Notes: generated from the letters alone by a model not told the origin. Positions 26,618 to 35,640 are shown, numbered from the stretch's first letter. The stretch is 44,961 bases of DNA from Flavobacteriales bacterium (GCA_947454525.1 CANGJM010000021.1:1-44961), one strand, 5' to 3'. Made by a program: numbers and translations.

Positions 26618-27097
26618 ATGTCCGAGCAAATAATTATTTCAGGCCAAACAAAACAAGCGAAATACGAAGCCTTATTGCCGCAGATTTTTGCTTTGACGGA
26701 ACCCGAGTCTTCTTGGATTGCCAATTTGGCGAATACGGCTGCCGCTTTAAAGGAAACGTTTGGATTCTTTTGGGTTGGGTTTTATTTGGTGGATGGCGAA
26801 CAACTTGTTTTGGCTCCATTTCAGGGTCCAGTTGCTTGCACGCGCATTGCCTTTGGAAAAGGCGTTTGTGGCGCTTCATGGGAGCAAAAAACAGCGCAAC
26901 TCGTTCCTGATGTCGACGCGTTTCCGGGCCACATAGCTTGTAGTTCATTATCGAAAAGTGAAGTAGTACTTCCTTTGTTGAAAAATGGGGAAGTGATCGG
27001 TGTGTTAGATGTCGATAGTGATCAGCTCAATGACTTTGATGAGGTAGATGTCAAATTTTTAACGGAACTTTGTACATGGCTCGTTTCATTGCACTAA
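26618..27097 (+). CDS. msrC: Free methionine-(R)-sulfoxide reductase (GAF domain)
   Basis: A 159-residue single GAF-domain enzyme that reduces free methionine-(R)-sulfoxide, repairing oxidised methionine with thioredoxin. The family's three cysteines are present as Cys74, Cys84 and Cys108 (ACTRIAFGKGVC and GHIACSS), with the same spacing as Cys84, Cys94 and Cys118 of E. coli fRMsr (YebR). The late segment VIGVLDVDSDQLNDFDEVD is typical. It opens a plus-strand cluster; its 3' end overlaps the next gene by 22 bp. Confidence 0.93.
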   Translation: MSEQIIISGQTKQAKYEALLPQIFALTEPESSWIANLANTAAALKETFGFFWVGFYLVDGEQLVLAPFQGPVACTRIAFGKGVCGASWEQKTAQLVPDVDAFPGHIACSSLSKSEVVLPLLKNGEVIGVLDVDSDQLNDFDEVDVKFLTELCTWLVSLH

Positions 27098-28605
27098 TTT
27101 GTCTTCTATTTCTGATTGCTTCCTGCGGTCAGATCGGGACCATTTCAGGTGGACCGAAGGATGAAATTGCGCCCCAAATCACCTCGTCGAACTTAAGGGA
27201 TAAACAATTAAACTTTTCCGAAAAAGTCATTGAATTTACCTTTGATGAATACGTCGAGTTAACGAAAGCAGCTGAACAAATCGTTCTTGTTCCGGCGGAT
27301 TCAAAACTTCAAAGTAAGTTAACAAAAAAAACACTTTCCATTTCGTTGGAGGATTCACTTCAGAAGAACACAACTTATACCCTTTATTTGAATGCTGCGG
27401 TGAAAGATGCAACTGAGGGGAACGATTCCCTCATGAAATTTACGTTTTCTACCGGTAAAGTAATTGATTCTCTTTCATTGTATGTCCGAATTTTCGATGC
27501 CTTTTCGAAGGAGTGGAAGTCAAAAGTAACTGTTGGTCTTTATCCAAATTTTGAGGATGAGCGTCCACGGTACTTTACACAAAGTCAGTCCAATGGCATT
27601 GCACACTTCGAAGCCTTGCGTCCAGGGAATTATTTTGTCAAGGCATTTACGGACTTAAACCAAGATTTACACATTCAAGCATCCGAAATTCAAGGTTTTA
27701 ACTGGGATGCCATTACCCTTGTTTCCGCAATGTCGGATACGCTGCTTCTTCCTATTTCTCTTCCGGTTCAAGAAGACAAGGTGAAAAACGCACGATTGAT
27801 TCCGCCAGGAATCATTGGTTTACACGTTCCGACTGATGTGGATCGAACGAACATACAGTTGAACGGACAAACACGTGACATCAATCAATTTATCGGTCGA
27901 GGAGAGGACAGTATATTGGTTTCGATTGGCGACGTGAAAGAAATTGATTTGCAACTCATCATCGCCGAGGATACGCTTCTACTTCGAAATACGCCGAAGC
28001 AACAAGCAGCTAAAATCGCGGTTCAATTCATCGAAAAAGAGGGAAAGCAAGATCGTTTCTTCCTATCTTGTTCCGATTTCATTCAATGGATAGACACGAG
28101 TAAAATAAAGTTAAAGAATCTGGACGATAGTAGTCTTGTCTCGTTTGAGGTAGATTTCCTAGCTAATGAATTTGAAATCCGACCAACGAAATTCGCAAAA
28201 AACTATCAATTATCCATTTCCGAAGGTGCCATTCTTGGAAAGACCACAAATGTCTCTAGTAAATTTCAAAAGGAAATTGCCTGGAAGCAAGATCGGGACT
28301 TCGGTGATTTAACGATTAAACTTAGCGACACGATAAGCGGAGGAATCATTCATGTGATTCAAAAAAACGAAGTGATTCGGACTGTGTTATTTAACGAAAC
28401 AGCTAAAATTAGTCTACCTGATTTATTGCCAGGTGAATACACCTTTAAAGTGATTATAGATTCCAACAACAATGGAAAATGGGATCCAATTTCACCCAAT
28501 CTCAAAACATTAGCTGAGGAAGTGTTGTTATTCAATACACCTGTCAAAATAAGAGCAAATTGGGAGGTAGAAGTTAACTTTGACCTCAATACTAGGCAAC
28601 CCTAA
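27076..28605 (+). CDS. Lipoprotein with N-terminal Ig-like (Big_5) domain
   Basis: 509 residues from the ATG at 27076. A lipoprotein signal ends at Cys17 (LIASC) and is followed by the phrase SGGPKDEIAPQ, usual in Bacteroidota proteins with a Big_5 domain. That Ig-like domain covers about residues 25-130 (FTFDEYVEL, TTYTLYLNAAVKDATEGN). The remainder is mostly beta-rich with two regions like prealbumin/CarboxypepD sandwich modules, one ending in DSNNNGKWD, a calcium-type acidic loop. Probably surface or outer-membrane-inner-leaflet located. No catalytic motif is visible and the function is unknown. Start overlaps the reductase gene by 22 bp. Confidence 0.82.
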   Translation: MARFIALICLLFLIASCGQIGTISGGPKDEIAPQITSSNLRDKQLNFSEKVIEFTFDEYVELTKAAEQIVLVPADSKLQSKLTKKTLSISLEDSLQKNTTYTLYLNAAVKDATEGNDSLMKFTFSTGKVIDSLSLYVRIFDAFSKEWKSKVTVGLYPNFEDERPRYFTQSQSNGIAHFEALRPGNYFVKAFTDLNQDLHIQASEIQGFNWDAITLVSAMSDTLLLPISLPVQEDKVKNARLIPPGIIGLHVPTDVDRTNIQLNGQTRDINQFIGRGEDSILVSIGDVKEIDLQLIIAEDTLLLRNTPKQQAAKIAVQFIEKEGKQDRFFLSCSDFIQWIDTSKIKLKNLDDSSLVSFEVDFLANEFEIRPTKFAKNYQLSISEGAILGKTTNVSSKFQKEIAWKQDRDFGDLTIKLSDTISGGIIHVIQKNEVIRTVLFNETAKISLPDLLPGEYTFKVIIDSNNNGKWDPISPNLKTLAEEVLLFNTPVKIRANWEVEVNFDLNTRQP

Positions 28606-28626
28606 AAATAAAATAAACGAAAAAAT

Positions 28627-29478
28627 ATGAAAAAATTGATTCTCAGTAGCTTCGTGTGTATCTCGCTGTTTACACAAGCACAAGTACAAACACCAAAAGC
28701 AAGTCCGAAAGGAAAAGTTCAGCAAACAGTTGGACTAACGGATATTTCAATTAGTTATTCTCGTCCGGCTGTAAAAGACCGCTTAATTTTTGGAGGCCTA
28801 TTACCCTATGGTGAGATTTGGAGACTTGGAGCAAATGAAAATACTATTTTAAGAAATTCAGATCCGTTGATTTTTAATAGCGATACATTAAAAGCAGGTG
28901 CATACGCATTGTATGCGCGTCCGTTTGAAGGAGCTTGGGAGATTATTTTTTACTCGGATACCACCAATTGGGGACTGCCTGAAAAATGGGACGATTCAAA
29001 AATCAGTTTTAGGGGTAAGGCAGTGGTTGAAAAATATCCATTTGTTCAAGAGAATCTCTTAATTGGGATTGAAAATTTAAGTTCAAATCATGGAGAAATT
29101 AAGATTTCTTGGGAACACTATTCTGCCTCGTTGCCCTTTACTTTAAATACGAAAGAAAAAGTACTAGCTAGTATCAAGAAAACAATGAGTTCAAAAACGA
29201 TCTCAGCGGATGATTATTTCAAGTCTGCTAGTTATTACTATGCCGAACAGCTGGATATGAAACAAGCGTTGAGCTGGGCTGAGAAAGCGGTAGCTGAAAA
29301 AGGTCCAAGTGCTTACTGGATGACCCGTTTACTAGCTCAAATAAAGGCGGCAAATGGCGATTACAAAGGTGCTATGGAAACGGCTAAAAACTCCATGATA
29401 GAAGCAGAAAAAGATGGTGATCAGAACTATGTTAAAATGAATCAACAATCCATCGAAGAGTGGAGTAAAAAGAAATAA
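28627..29478 (+). CDS. Secreted DUF2911 protein with helical C-terminal region
   Basis: 283 residues with a signal peptide (MKKLILSSFVCISLFTQAQ). The DUF2911 domain (about 25-170) shows its hallmarks: QTVGLTDISISYSRPAVKDR, IFGGLLPYGEIWRLGANENT and YALYARPFEGAWEIIFY. The C-terminal part (about 185-283) looks like TPR-like helices (ALSWAEKAVAEKGPSAYWMTRLLAQI). The biochemical role of DUF2911 is not known. It lies 21 bp after the Big_5 lipoprotein gene and 2 bp before the transporter gene. Confidence 0.88.
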   Translation: MKKLILSSFVCISLFTQAQVQTPKASPKGKVQQTVGLTDISISYSRPAVKDRLIFGGLLPYGEIWRLGANENTILRNSDPLIFNSDTLKAGAYALYARPFEGAWEIIFYSDTTNWGLPEKWDDSKISFRGKAVVEKYPFVQENLLIGIENLSSNHGEIKISWEHYSASLPFTLNTKEKVLASIKKTMSSKTISADDYFKSASYYYAEQLDMKQALSWAEKAVAEKGPSAYWMTRLLAQIKAANGDYKGAMETAKNSMIEAEKDGDQNYVKMNQQSIEEWSKKK

Positions 29479-29480
29479 CA

Positions 29481-30398
29481 TTGTTCCAAAAGTACCGCTA
29501 TCACATTTGGTTACATGTGATCATTTTCATGTGGGGATTTACCGGAATACTTGGTAAACTGATTCACTTAGATGCCATCATAATTGTATGGTATCGTGTG
29601 ATTATTGCGGCTTTGTTCCTTGTGTTTTACTTTATTTGGATGAAAAAATCCTTTTCATTTCCACTGAAGCACGCATGGAAAATCATACTGGTTGGAATGA
29701 TTGTCGCTGGACATTGGATGACCTTTTATTATAGCATTCAGTTATCTACAGCATCACTCGGAATTTTGTGCCTATCCACTACGACTTTACATGTCACTTG
29801 GATAGAACCGATTGTCATGAAGCGAAAATTTTCTTGGATGGAGTTCTTCTTTGGATTGCTCGTCATATTTGGGATTTATTTCGTCGCACACGATTTCAAT
29901 GAGACTGAAAAAACCGCCTTGTACTTTGGACTTGTATCCGCATTACTCGCTGCTTGTTTTTCCGTTTTTAACGGTCGACTGGCCCAAGATGTAGAATCAG
30001 CTCATATTACTTTGTACGAACTCATTACTGGGATTGTCTTTATCAGCTTCGTTCTAGGATTCAGTGGGAAGTTAACTACTGAGCACTTAAGTATGAGCTT
30101 ATCAGACGGATTGTGGTTATTGTTTCTCGGTGTGGTGTGTACCTCATTTGCCTTTTTAATGACCATTGAAATCGTTAAAAGACTTGGTGCGTTTACTGTT
30201 TCCTTGAGCATAAATTTAGAACCTGTTTACACCATCATCTTGGCGATTTTCATTTTGAAAGAACACGAATTATTGAACATAAACTTTTACTTAGGATCGT
30301 TGATCATCATATTGGTAGTAATTGCTAATGGCCTGTACAAGAATTGGCTGAACAACCCCGAACAAAAAACAAAAATGACAGAAAATGGAATATACTAA
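29481..30398 (+). CDS. EamA/DMT-family transporter
   Basis: A 305-residue inner-membrane protein of about ten hydrophobic helices in two EamA repeats, the drug/metabolite transporter layout. The second repeat ends with INLEPVYTIILAIFILKEHE, a common DMT signature. Substrate unknown (members export amino acids or other small molecules). The start is TTG at 29481: this is the only way to include the whole first helix (WLHVIIFMWGFTGILGKLI), as the first ATG lies in its middle and a stop lies just upstream. It follows the DUF2911 gene by 2 bp and overlaps the next gene by 14 bp. Confidence 0.88.
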   Translation: MFQKYRYHIWLHVIIFMWGFTGILGKLIHLDAIIIVWYRVIIAALFLVFYFIWMKKSFSFPLKHAWKIILVGMIVAGHWMTFYYSIQLSTASLGILCLSTTTLHVTWIEPIVMKRKFSWMEFFFGLLVIFGIYFVAHDFNETEKTALYFGLVSALLAACFSVFNGRLAQDVESAHITLYELITGIVFISFVLGFSGKLTTEHLSMSLSDGLWLLFLGVVCTSFAFLMTIEIVKRLGAFTVSLSINLEPVYTIILAIFILKEHELLNINFYLGSLIIILVVIANGLYKNWLNNPEQKTKMTENGIY

Positions 30399-31368
30399 TC
30401 TTGGAAAATCCGGCTTACAAATTAGCCGACTTTCGTTGGGTTCATGGTTAACCTTCGGGAAACAAATTGGCGATGATGTCGCTGAAAGACTCATGGACAT
30501 CGCTTATGAGAATGGAATTAATTTCTTCGATAACGCGGAGATTTATGCCCGTGGTAAAAGTGAAGAAGTGATGGGATCCATCCTTAAAAAGAAAAATTGG
30601 TCAAGAGATAGTTACATCGTGAGTAGCAAAGTGTTTTTTGGCAATGGCGGTCAACTTCCTACGCAAAAAGGATTAAGCCGGAAACACATTGTGGAAGCGT
30701 GCGAACAAGCACTGAATCGTTTTCAATTAGACCATTTGGATTTGTTTTTGTGCCATCGTCCAGATAAACAAACGCCAATTGAAGAAACAGTTTGGTCGAT
30801 GCACCAACTCATTATGCAAGGAAAAATCTTGTATTGGGGGACATCTGAATGGAGTGCGCAAGAAATCATGGAAGCACACATGTTCGCAAAACAAAACCAC
30901 CTCATCGGTCCAATTGTGGAGCAACCAGAATACAACATGTTTACACGTCAAAAAGTAGAAGTGGAATTTTCTCAATTGTACAAGACTGTTGGACTCGGAA
31001 CAACTATTTGGTCTCCGTTAGCAAGTGGAATTCTAAGTGGGAAATACAACAAAGACTTCCCTAGTGATACCAGACTAGGAATGGAAGGAATGGATTGGTT
31101 GAAAGAAAAAAACCTGACAGCAGAACGCATTGACGTTGTGAAAAAACTAAGTACTTTGGCAGCAGATTTAGACATGTCACTTCCGGTTCTTGGACTGGCT
31201 TGGTGTTTAAAGAATCCAAATGTGAGCACCGTGATTTTAGGGGCTAGTAAAGAGTATCAATTAACCGAGAATTTAAAATCACTTGATGCCAAAGAAAAAC
31301 TCTCGGCAGAAGTGATGGAAGAAATTGAGTTGATCCTATCAAATAAACCCGTTCATCCTGATCATTAA
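30385..31368 (+). CDS. Aldo/keto reductase (Kv-beta/YghZ-like)
   Basis: A 327-residue (beta/alpha)8 NADPH-dependent reductase with the catalytic tetrad Asp49, Tyr54, Lys82 and His124 (FFDNAEIYARG, SSKVFF, CHRPD). Beginning MEYTNLGKSGLQISRLSLGSW, it is closest in style to the AKR6/AKR14 group (potassium-channel beta subunits and E. coli YghZ), reducing aldehydes such as methylglyoxal in the latter. No channel gene is adjacent. It is the last gene of the cluster begun by msrC; start overlaps the transporter gene by 14 bp. No terminator hairpin with a T-run follows, only an AT palindrome. Confidence 0.9.
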   Translation: MEYTNLGKSGLQISRLSLGSWLTFGKQIGDDVAERLMDIAYENGINFFDNAEIYARGKSEEVMGSILKKKNWSRDSYIVSSKVFFGNGGQLPTQKGLSRKHIVEACEQALNRFQLDHLDLFLCHRPDKQTPIEETVWSMHQLIMQGKILYWGTSEWSAQEIMEAHMFAKQNHLIGPIVEQPEYNMFTRQKVEVEFSQLYKTVGLGTTIWSPLASGILSGKYNKDFPSDTRLGMEGMDWLKEKNLTAERIDVVKKLSTLAADLDMSLPVLGLAWCLKNPNVSTVILGASKEYQLTENLKSLDAKEKLSAEVMEEIELILSNKPVHPDH

Positions 31369-31372
31369 TAAA

Positions 31373-31416
31373 CAATTTTTAAAATTGGCTGTTAGTCCTT
31401 TAAATCACTAATTTTG
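31373..31416 (+). promoter_or_regulatory. Promoter of the ferredoxin-NADP reductase gene with an AT palindrome
   Basis: TTG (31385-31387), 21-bp spacer and TAATTTTG (31409-31416) form a good Bacteroidota promoter, 20 bp before the ATG. The TTG is the last part of a 15-bp palindrome CAATTTT-T-AAAATTG (31373-31387), so a protein bound there would block or modulate the promoter. Confidence 0.6.
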
Positions 31417-31436
31417 CCCAGCATTATTTCAGAAGC

Positions 31437-32447
31437 ATGATCGAAACAGATATTATTATTATTGGCGCAGGTCCAGTCGGACTTTTTACCGTATTTGAGG
31501 CCGGACTTTTAAAGTTGCGTTGTCATTTAATTGATTCATTGCCACAAGCTGGTGGACAATGTTCAGAAATTTATCCAAAGAAACCGATTTACGATATCCC
31601 TGGATTTCCTTCGGTACTTGCAGGAGAATTAATTGACAATTTAATGGAACAAGCAGCGCCCTTTAAACCGGGATTCACCCTTGGAGAAGCTGCGCTTTCG
31701 ATTGAAAAAACTGCGGATGAAAAATTCATTGTCACAACAATCAAAGGAACCAAACATATTGCTCCAATTGTCATGATTGCTGGTGGACTTGGTGTTTTCG
31801 AACCAAGAAAACCACCTATTGACAACATCGCTGACTTCGAAGATAGAGGTGTTGAATACATCATCAAGGACCCCGCAATTTATCAAGATAAAGTATGTGT
31901 CATCGCCGGTGGTGGTGATTCCGCTTTGGATTGGTCGATCTATTTAACCGAACGAAAAATTGCTAAAAAAGTACATTTAGTACACAGAAGCAGTTCGTTC
32001 CGCGGTCATTTAGATTCTGTACAGAAAGTCATTGACATGGCCGGAACAGGTGAAATCAATTTAATTACAGAAGCAGAAGTGACCGGATTATCTGGAACGG
32101 ATAAACTAGAGAATGTTCATGTGACTCATCAGAAAGATGGCGAAATCGTGATCAACGCTGATCATTTCATTCCACTTTTTGGATTAAAACCAAGTTTAGG
32201 TCCAATTGCAGATTGGGGATTAGAAATTGAGAAAAGCGCTATTAAAGTAAACACCTTGGACTATTCCACGAATATCCCTGGGATTTATGCGATTGGCGAT
32301 GTGAATACGTATGAGAACAAATTAAAATTGATTCTTTGCGGATTCCATGAAGGAACATTAGCAGTTCAATCCGCATTTGCACGTATTCACCCTGAGAAAA
32401 AGAACGTCCTGAAGTATACGACCGTTAACGGTGTTCAAGGATTTTAA
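31437..32447 (+). CDS. Thioredoxin-reductase-like ferredoxin/flavodoxin-NADP reductase
   Basis: A 336-residue two-domain flavoprotein. FAD-binding GAGPVG is near residue 10, the NADP-binding loop is AGGGDSALDW, and the second FAD segment is GIYAIGDVNTYENKLKLI. The redox CxxC of thioredoxin reductase is absent: the place usually holding it is filled by SALDWSIYL, which is the pattern of type 2 ferredoxin-NADP reductases (YumC group). It would pass electrons between NADPH and ferredoxin or flavodoxin. It has its own promoter, and the histidine kinase gene 41 bp downstream has another. Confidence 0.93.
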   Translation: MIETDIIIIGAGPVGLFTVFEAGLLKLRCHLIDSLPQAGGQCSEIYPKKPIYDIPGFPSVLAGELIDNLMEQAAPFKPGFTLGEAALSIEKTADEKFIVTTIKGTKHIAPIVMIAGGLGVFEPRKPPIDNIADFEDRGVEYIIKDPAIYQDKVCVIAGGGDSALDWSIYLTERKIAKKVHLVHRSSSFRGHLDSVQKVIDMAGTGEINLITEAEVTGLSGTDKLENVHVTHQKDGEIVINADHFIPLFGLKPSLGPIADWGLEIEKSAIKVNTLDYSTNIPGIYAIGDVNTYENKLKLILCGFHEGTLAVQSAFARIHPEKKNVLKYTTVNGVQGF

Positions 32448-32454
32448 TTGACTT

Positions 32455-32483
32455 TTGATATTCGCTTGAAAGGAGTAACTTTG
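32455..32483 (+). promoter_or_regulatory. Promoter of the histidine kinase gene (TTG-N18-TAACTTTG)
   Basis: TTG (32455-32457), 18-bp spacer, TAACTTTG (32476-32483). The -7 box ends only 5 bp before the ATG, so the transcript would start at or within about 3 nt of the start codon and be essentially leaderless. Confidence 0.6.
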
Positions 32484-32488
32484 TTCAG

Positions 32489-33829
32489 ATGAATCGCTGG
32501 ACCGTTAATTCTGTAGTCATACTTGGACTCGTTTCCATTTTTAGTATCCTGCTTGTGCAATTCGTATGGATGCGTAGTACGGTGGAAATGCAGGCGAAAA
32601 ACATCGCTATTCAAGAAAAAGAAGATAGTTTAAACCTTCGCGAGTTTTCACAGCAAGCACATAGCGCGCTGCGAGAAGTATTGGAACAAATTTCAACAAA
32701 TCATCCCGATCACACCGATTTATACGGGGCAATAAAACAAATCAAAAGCAATCACTTCACTGTTGATTTCAATGAAGATTTACAGCCTTTTTACCTAGAA
32801 ACTTTACTTAAAAAGGAATTGTACCATCAGAACATTCACCAAGATTTTGTCTATGGAATTTATGATTGCTTTACCGACTCAATCGTTCTAGGGAATCTCA
32901 TCAAATTCACGAAGGATTCCTTGTATGCTGATTCCAAACACGGACTTCCAGGACTTACCCCTGAATCTTTGAACCTGACAAAAGACGGTCATTATTTCAC
33001 GGTTTATTTTCCGAATGTTAAACCAAAGCCAATCGAAGCAGCATCCTTTGTTTCTCCATGGGTTTACCTCGTGATCATCATTCTATTCGTCATTGTTTTC
33101 TTCGCATTTAGTCTTGGAATTATTATTCGTCAGAAGAAACTTTCTGAAGTGAAGACGGACTTCATAAACAACATGACGCACGAACTAAAAACGCCCATTT
33201 CTACGATTAGTCTCTCCAGTGAAATGCTGATGCGAATGGATTTATCTGAAGAAAATCAAGAGAAAATTCATAAATATGCGAGCATTATTTTCAAGGAAAA
33301 TAAGCGACTTGAAAATCAAGTTGAACGTGTATTGAATGTTGCCAAATTGGACAAAGACCAAGTTGTTTTAGACAAAGAATTATTCAATGTAAACGAATTG
33401 CTCACCGAAGTAAAGGAGAATTTCGAGTTCAATCAAACCGAAATTGGCGGCTTACTGACGATTGATTGCGATGCTCAAAACTTTGAAATACAAGCAGATT
33501 CTGTTCACCTCACCAATGTTATTTACAACCTACTCGACAATGCCATCAAATATTGCGAGGGGAAAGCCATGATTCACATTCAAACAAGGAATGATAAAAA
33601 TGGACTGATCATTGAAATTTCGGATAACGGAATCGGAATTAAAAAAGAAAACCTAAAAATGATCTTTGATAAATTTTACCGTGTTCCAACAGGAAACGTT
33701 CATGATGTCAAAGGATTTGGATTGGGATTATTTTATGTAAAACTGATCATAGAAGCACATCAAGGAAAGATCGATGTAAAAAGTACTCCTGGAAAAGGAA
33801 CTACTTTTATCGTTTGGTTACCCTTTTGA
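32489..33829 (+). CDS. Membrane sensor histidine kinase without an adjacent response regulator
   Basis: 446 residues. A first membrane helix (about 9-28) and a second (191-213) enclose a periplasmic sensor region of about 160 residues of no recognised family. The kinase core has the phosphorylatable His231 in NNMTHELKTPIS, N box NLLDNAIKY (Asn351), DNGIGI (379-384) and GFGLGLFY (409-416). All catalytic motifs are intact and no HAMP domain separates helix 2 from the dimerisation domain. The form resembles RprX of Bacteroides, normally followed by its OmpR-type regulator; here the next gene is convergent. It overlaps that gene by 12 bp. Confidence 0.93.
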   Translation: MNRWTVNSVVILGLVSIFSILLVQFVWMRSTVEMQAKNIAIQEKEDSLNLREFSQQAHSALREVLEQISTNHPDHTDLYGAIKQIKSNHFTVDFNEDLQPFYLETLLKKELYHQNIHQDFVYGIYDCFTDSIVLGNLIKFTKDSLYADSKHGLPGLTPESLNLTKDGHYFTVYFPNVKPKPIEAASFVSPWVYLVIIILFVIVFFAFSLGIIIRQKKLSEVKTDFINNMTHELKTPISTISLSSEMLMRMDLSEENQEKIHKYASIIFKENKRLENQVERVLNVAKLDKDQVVLDKELFNVNELLTEVKENFEFNQTEIGGLLTIDCDAQNFEIQADSVHLTNVIYNLLDNAIKYCEGKAMIHIQTRNDKNGLIIEISDNGIGIKKENLKMIFDKFYRVPTGNVHDVKGFGLGLFYVKLIIEAHQGKIDVKSTPGKGTTFIVWLPF

Positions 33830-34219
33830 TTTTTTCACACGCGATAACAGCGCATCAGGCTGTGGAAACACCCCTTTACGCAACAAGGTTTTTTTAGTAG
33901 TATTGAGAATAATCCGTTCCTCGATTCCTGAATTTTCACGCGGAAGGGTCAGTACAACTTCATCTGGATTTGTTGACTTTTGAGCTGTATAAACTCCTGA
34001 AACCCGAATGTTTCCGATACTTAGGTACAGACTATCCTTCTTCACTTGTACGTCGATTTGCATGGAAGACACTTCCACCATTTCTTGCCCAAGCATTGCA
34101 CTATATTTTGGGATCTCTCCTTGATATGTCTTGCAATATTTGCGTTTCACACGAACGGTTTGTGTAGTTGCACTGTCTACAAATAGACTAATAAAAACAA
34201 AAGCGAATACCCATTTCAT
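33818..34219 (-). CDS. Small secreted protein of unknown function
   Basis: 133 residues from the ATG at 34219, which gives a clean signal peptide (MKWVFAFVFISLFVDSATTQ). A start 11 codons upstream is also in frame but adds a charged stretch before the signal. The mature part (about 113 residues) is basic and beta-prone, with a single cysteine (RKYCKTYQGEIP) and no motif I know. It faces the histidine kinase gene and overlaps its last 12 bp. Without a database search the family cannot be named. Confidence 0.65.
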   Translation of the reverse strand: MKWVFAFVFISLFVDSATTQTVRVKRKYCKTYQGEIPKYSAMLGQEMVEVSSMQIDVQVKKDSLYLSIGNIRVSGVYTAQKSTNPDEVVLTLPRENSGIEERIILNTTKKTLLRKGVFPQPDALLSRVKKSKG

Positions 34220-34292
34220 ACACGAAAATAAACATTTCCGTTGGATTGTCATGATTTCAAAAATCCGTTGGAAATGAGCAATGAAGTGACGT

Positions 34293-34300
34293 CAAAAGTA
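34293..34300 (-). promoter_or_regulatory. -7 box for the small secreted protein
   Basis: The minus strand reads TACTTTTG, a full TAnnTTTG match. It lies 73 bp before the start at 34219, leaving a leader of about 65 nt, longer than elsewhere in this window. Confidence 0.4.
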
Positions 34301-34336
34301 AAATTTTGGCTATTTTAGCGCTAATCTTCAGCTCAC

Positions 34337-35131
34337 ATGAAACAATACCACGATTTACTTCAACACATTCTTGATCACGGCGTTAAAAAAGAGGACCGAA
34401 CAGGGACTGGAACGATCTCCGTATTTGGTTACCAGATGCGCTACAACTTACAAGAGGGATTCCCTTGTTTGACTACAAAAAAGTTGCATTTGCGTTCCAT
34501 CATTCATGAATTATTGTGGTTTCTAAAAGGCGATACAAATATTCAATACCTAAAAGACAACAATGTTTCTATTTGGGATGAATGGGCTGATGAAGAGGGG
34601 AATTTAGGTCCAGTTTATGGTTCTCAATGGAGAAGTTGGCCGGCAGCAGATGGACGCCACATCGATCAAATTACACAAGTCATTGATCAAATAAAAAACA
34701 ATCCAGACTCACGAAGAATCATTGTCTCCGCATGGAATGTCGGGGAAGTGGATAAAATGGCTTTGCCTCCTTGTCATGCTTTCTTTCAGTTCTATGTCGC
34801 GGATGGAAAATTAAGTTGCCAATTATATCAACGAAGCGCTGATACTTTTTTAGGTGTTCCTTTTAATATTGCTTCATACGCCTTGTTAACCATGATGATG
34901 GCTCAGGTTTGCGGTTTAGAAGCCGGGGACTTTGTTCATACCTTAGGTGACGCGCATTTGTACTCAAATCACATCGAGCAAGCTCACTTGCAATTGTCAC
35001 GTGAATTTAGAACCTTGCCAACCATGAAAATCAATCCGGAAGTGAAAAGTTTATTTGATTTCACCTACGATGATTTCGAATTGTGTAATTACGATCCACA
35101 TCCACACATTAAAGCAGCGGTAGCCATCTAA
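34337..35131 (+). CDS. thyA: Thymidylate synthase
   Basis: Methylates dUMP to dTMP using methylenetetrahydrofolate, which it oxidises to dihydrofolate. The 264 residues, the same length as E. coli ThyA, have the nucleophile Cys146 in [12 protein letters not shown], the phosphate-binding [11 protein letters not shown] and the late [18 protein letters not shown]. It is followed directly by folA with a one-base overlap (TAATG), which regenerates tetrahydrofolate from its product, so the two form a functional pair. Confidence 0.98.
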   Translation: MKQYHDLLQHILDHGVKKEDRTGTGTISVFGYQMRYNLQEGFPCLTTKKLHLRSIIHELLWFLKGDTNIQYLKDNNVSIWDEWADEEGNLGPVYGSQWRSWPAADGRHIDQITQVIDQIKNNPDSRRIIVSAWNVGEVDKMALPPCHAFFQFYVADGKLSCQLYQRSADTFLGVPFNIASYALLTMMMAQVCGLEAGDFVHTLGDAHLYSNHIEQAHLQLSREFRTLPTMKINPEVKSLFDFTYDDFELCNYDPHPHIKAAVAI

Positions 35132-35640
35132 TGAAAACTGCACTCATCGTTGCCATGGATTCCGACAGAGGAATTGGAAAGAACAATGACCTTATGTGGC
35201 ACTTGCCAAAGGACATGAAATTTTTTAAAGACACTACACAAGGACAAATAGTTGTGATGGGTCGGAAGAACTACGATAGTATTCCTGAGAAATATCGTCC
35301 GCTACCAAACCGTTTGAATGTTGTGCTAACGCGCAACGAAAACTTTGACGCTCCCAATTGTTTGGTCTTTCATTCCTTAGAGGAGTGTCTTACGCACTTC
35401 AAAGAAGAAAGCGAACGTATCGTTTTCATCATTGGTGGTGGTGAAATATACCGGATGTCATTAGATTCAGGCATTCTAGACGAAATGTACATAACGCATG
35501 TTCATCAACGCTACGACGCGGAAACATTTTTTCCGAGCTTTGAAGAAGGGAAATGGGAAAGTGAAATTCTATTTGAGCAGGAAAAAGACGTGCAACATGA
35601 AGCAGCCTTTACTGTGAAGAAATACACAAGAAAAGCTTAA
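35131..35640 (+). CDS. folA: Dihydrofolate reductase
   Basis: Reduces dihydrofolate to tetrahydrofolate with NADPH. The 169-residue protein has GIGKNNDLMWHLPKDMKFF with Trp23 and the catalytic acid Asp28, VVMGRKNYDSIP for NADPH binding and the second nucleotide loop FIIGGGEIYR. Translation is likely coupled to thyA through the TAATG overlap. The final four bases (TTAA) are shared with the stop codon of the convergent rsmE. Confidence 0.97.
   Translation: MKTALIVAMDSDRGIGKNNDLMWHLPKDMKFFKDTTQGQIVVMGRKNYDSIPEKYRPLPNRLNVVLTRNENFDAPNCLVFHSLEECLTHFKEESERIVFIIGGGEIYRMSLDSGILDEMYITHVHQRYDAETFFPSFEEGKWESEILFEQEKDVQHEAAFTVKKYTRKA

Noticed and set aside
26602..26910. A plus-strand frame overlapping msrC
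   Set aside because: msrC in the neighbouring frame has all three catalytic cysteines at the right spacing; this frame is out of register with it.
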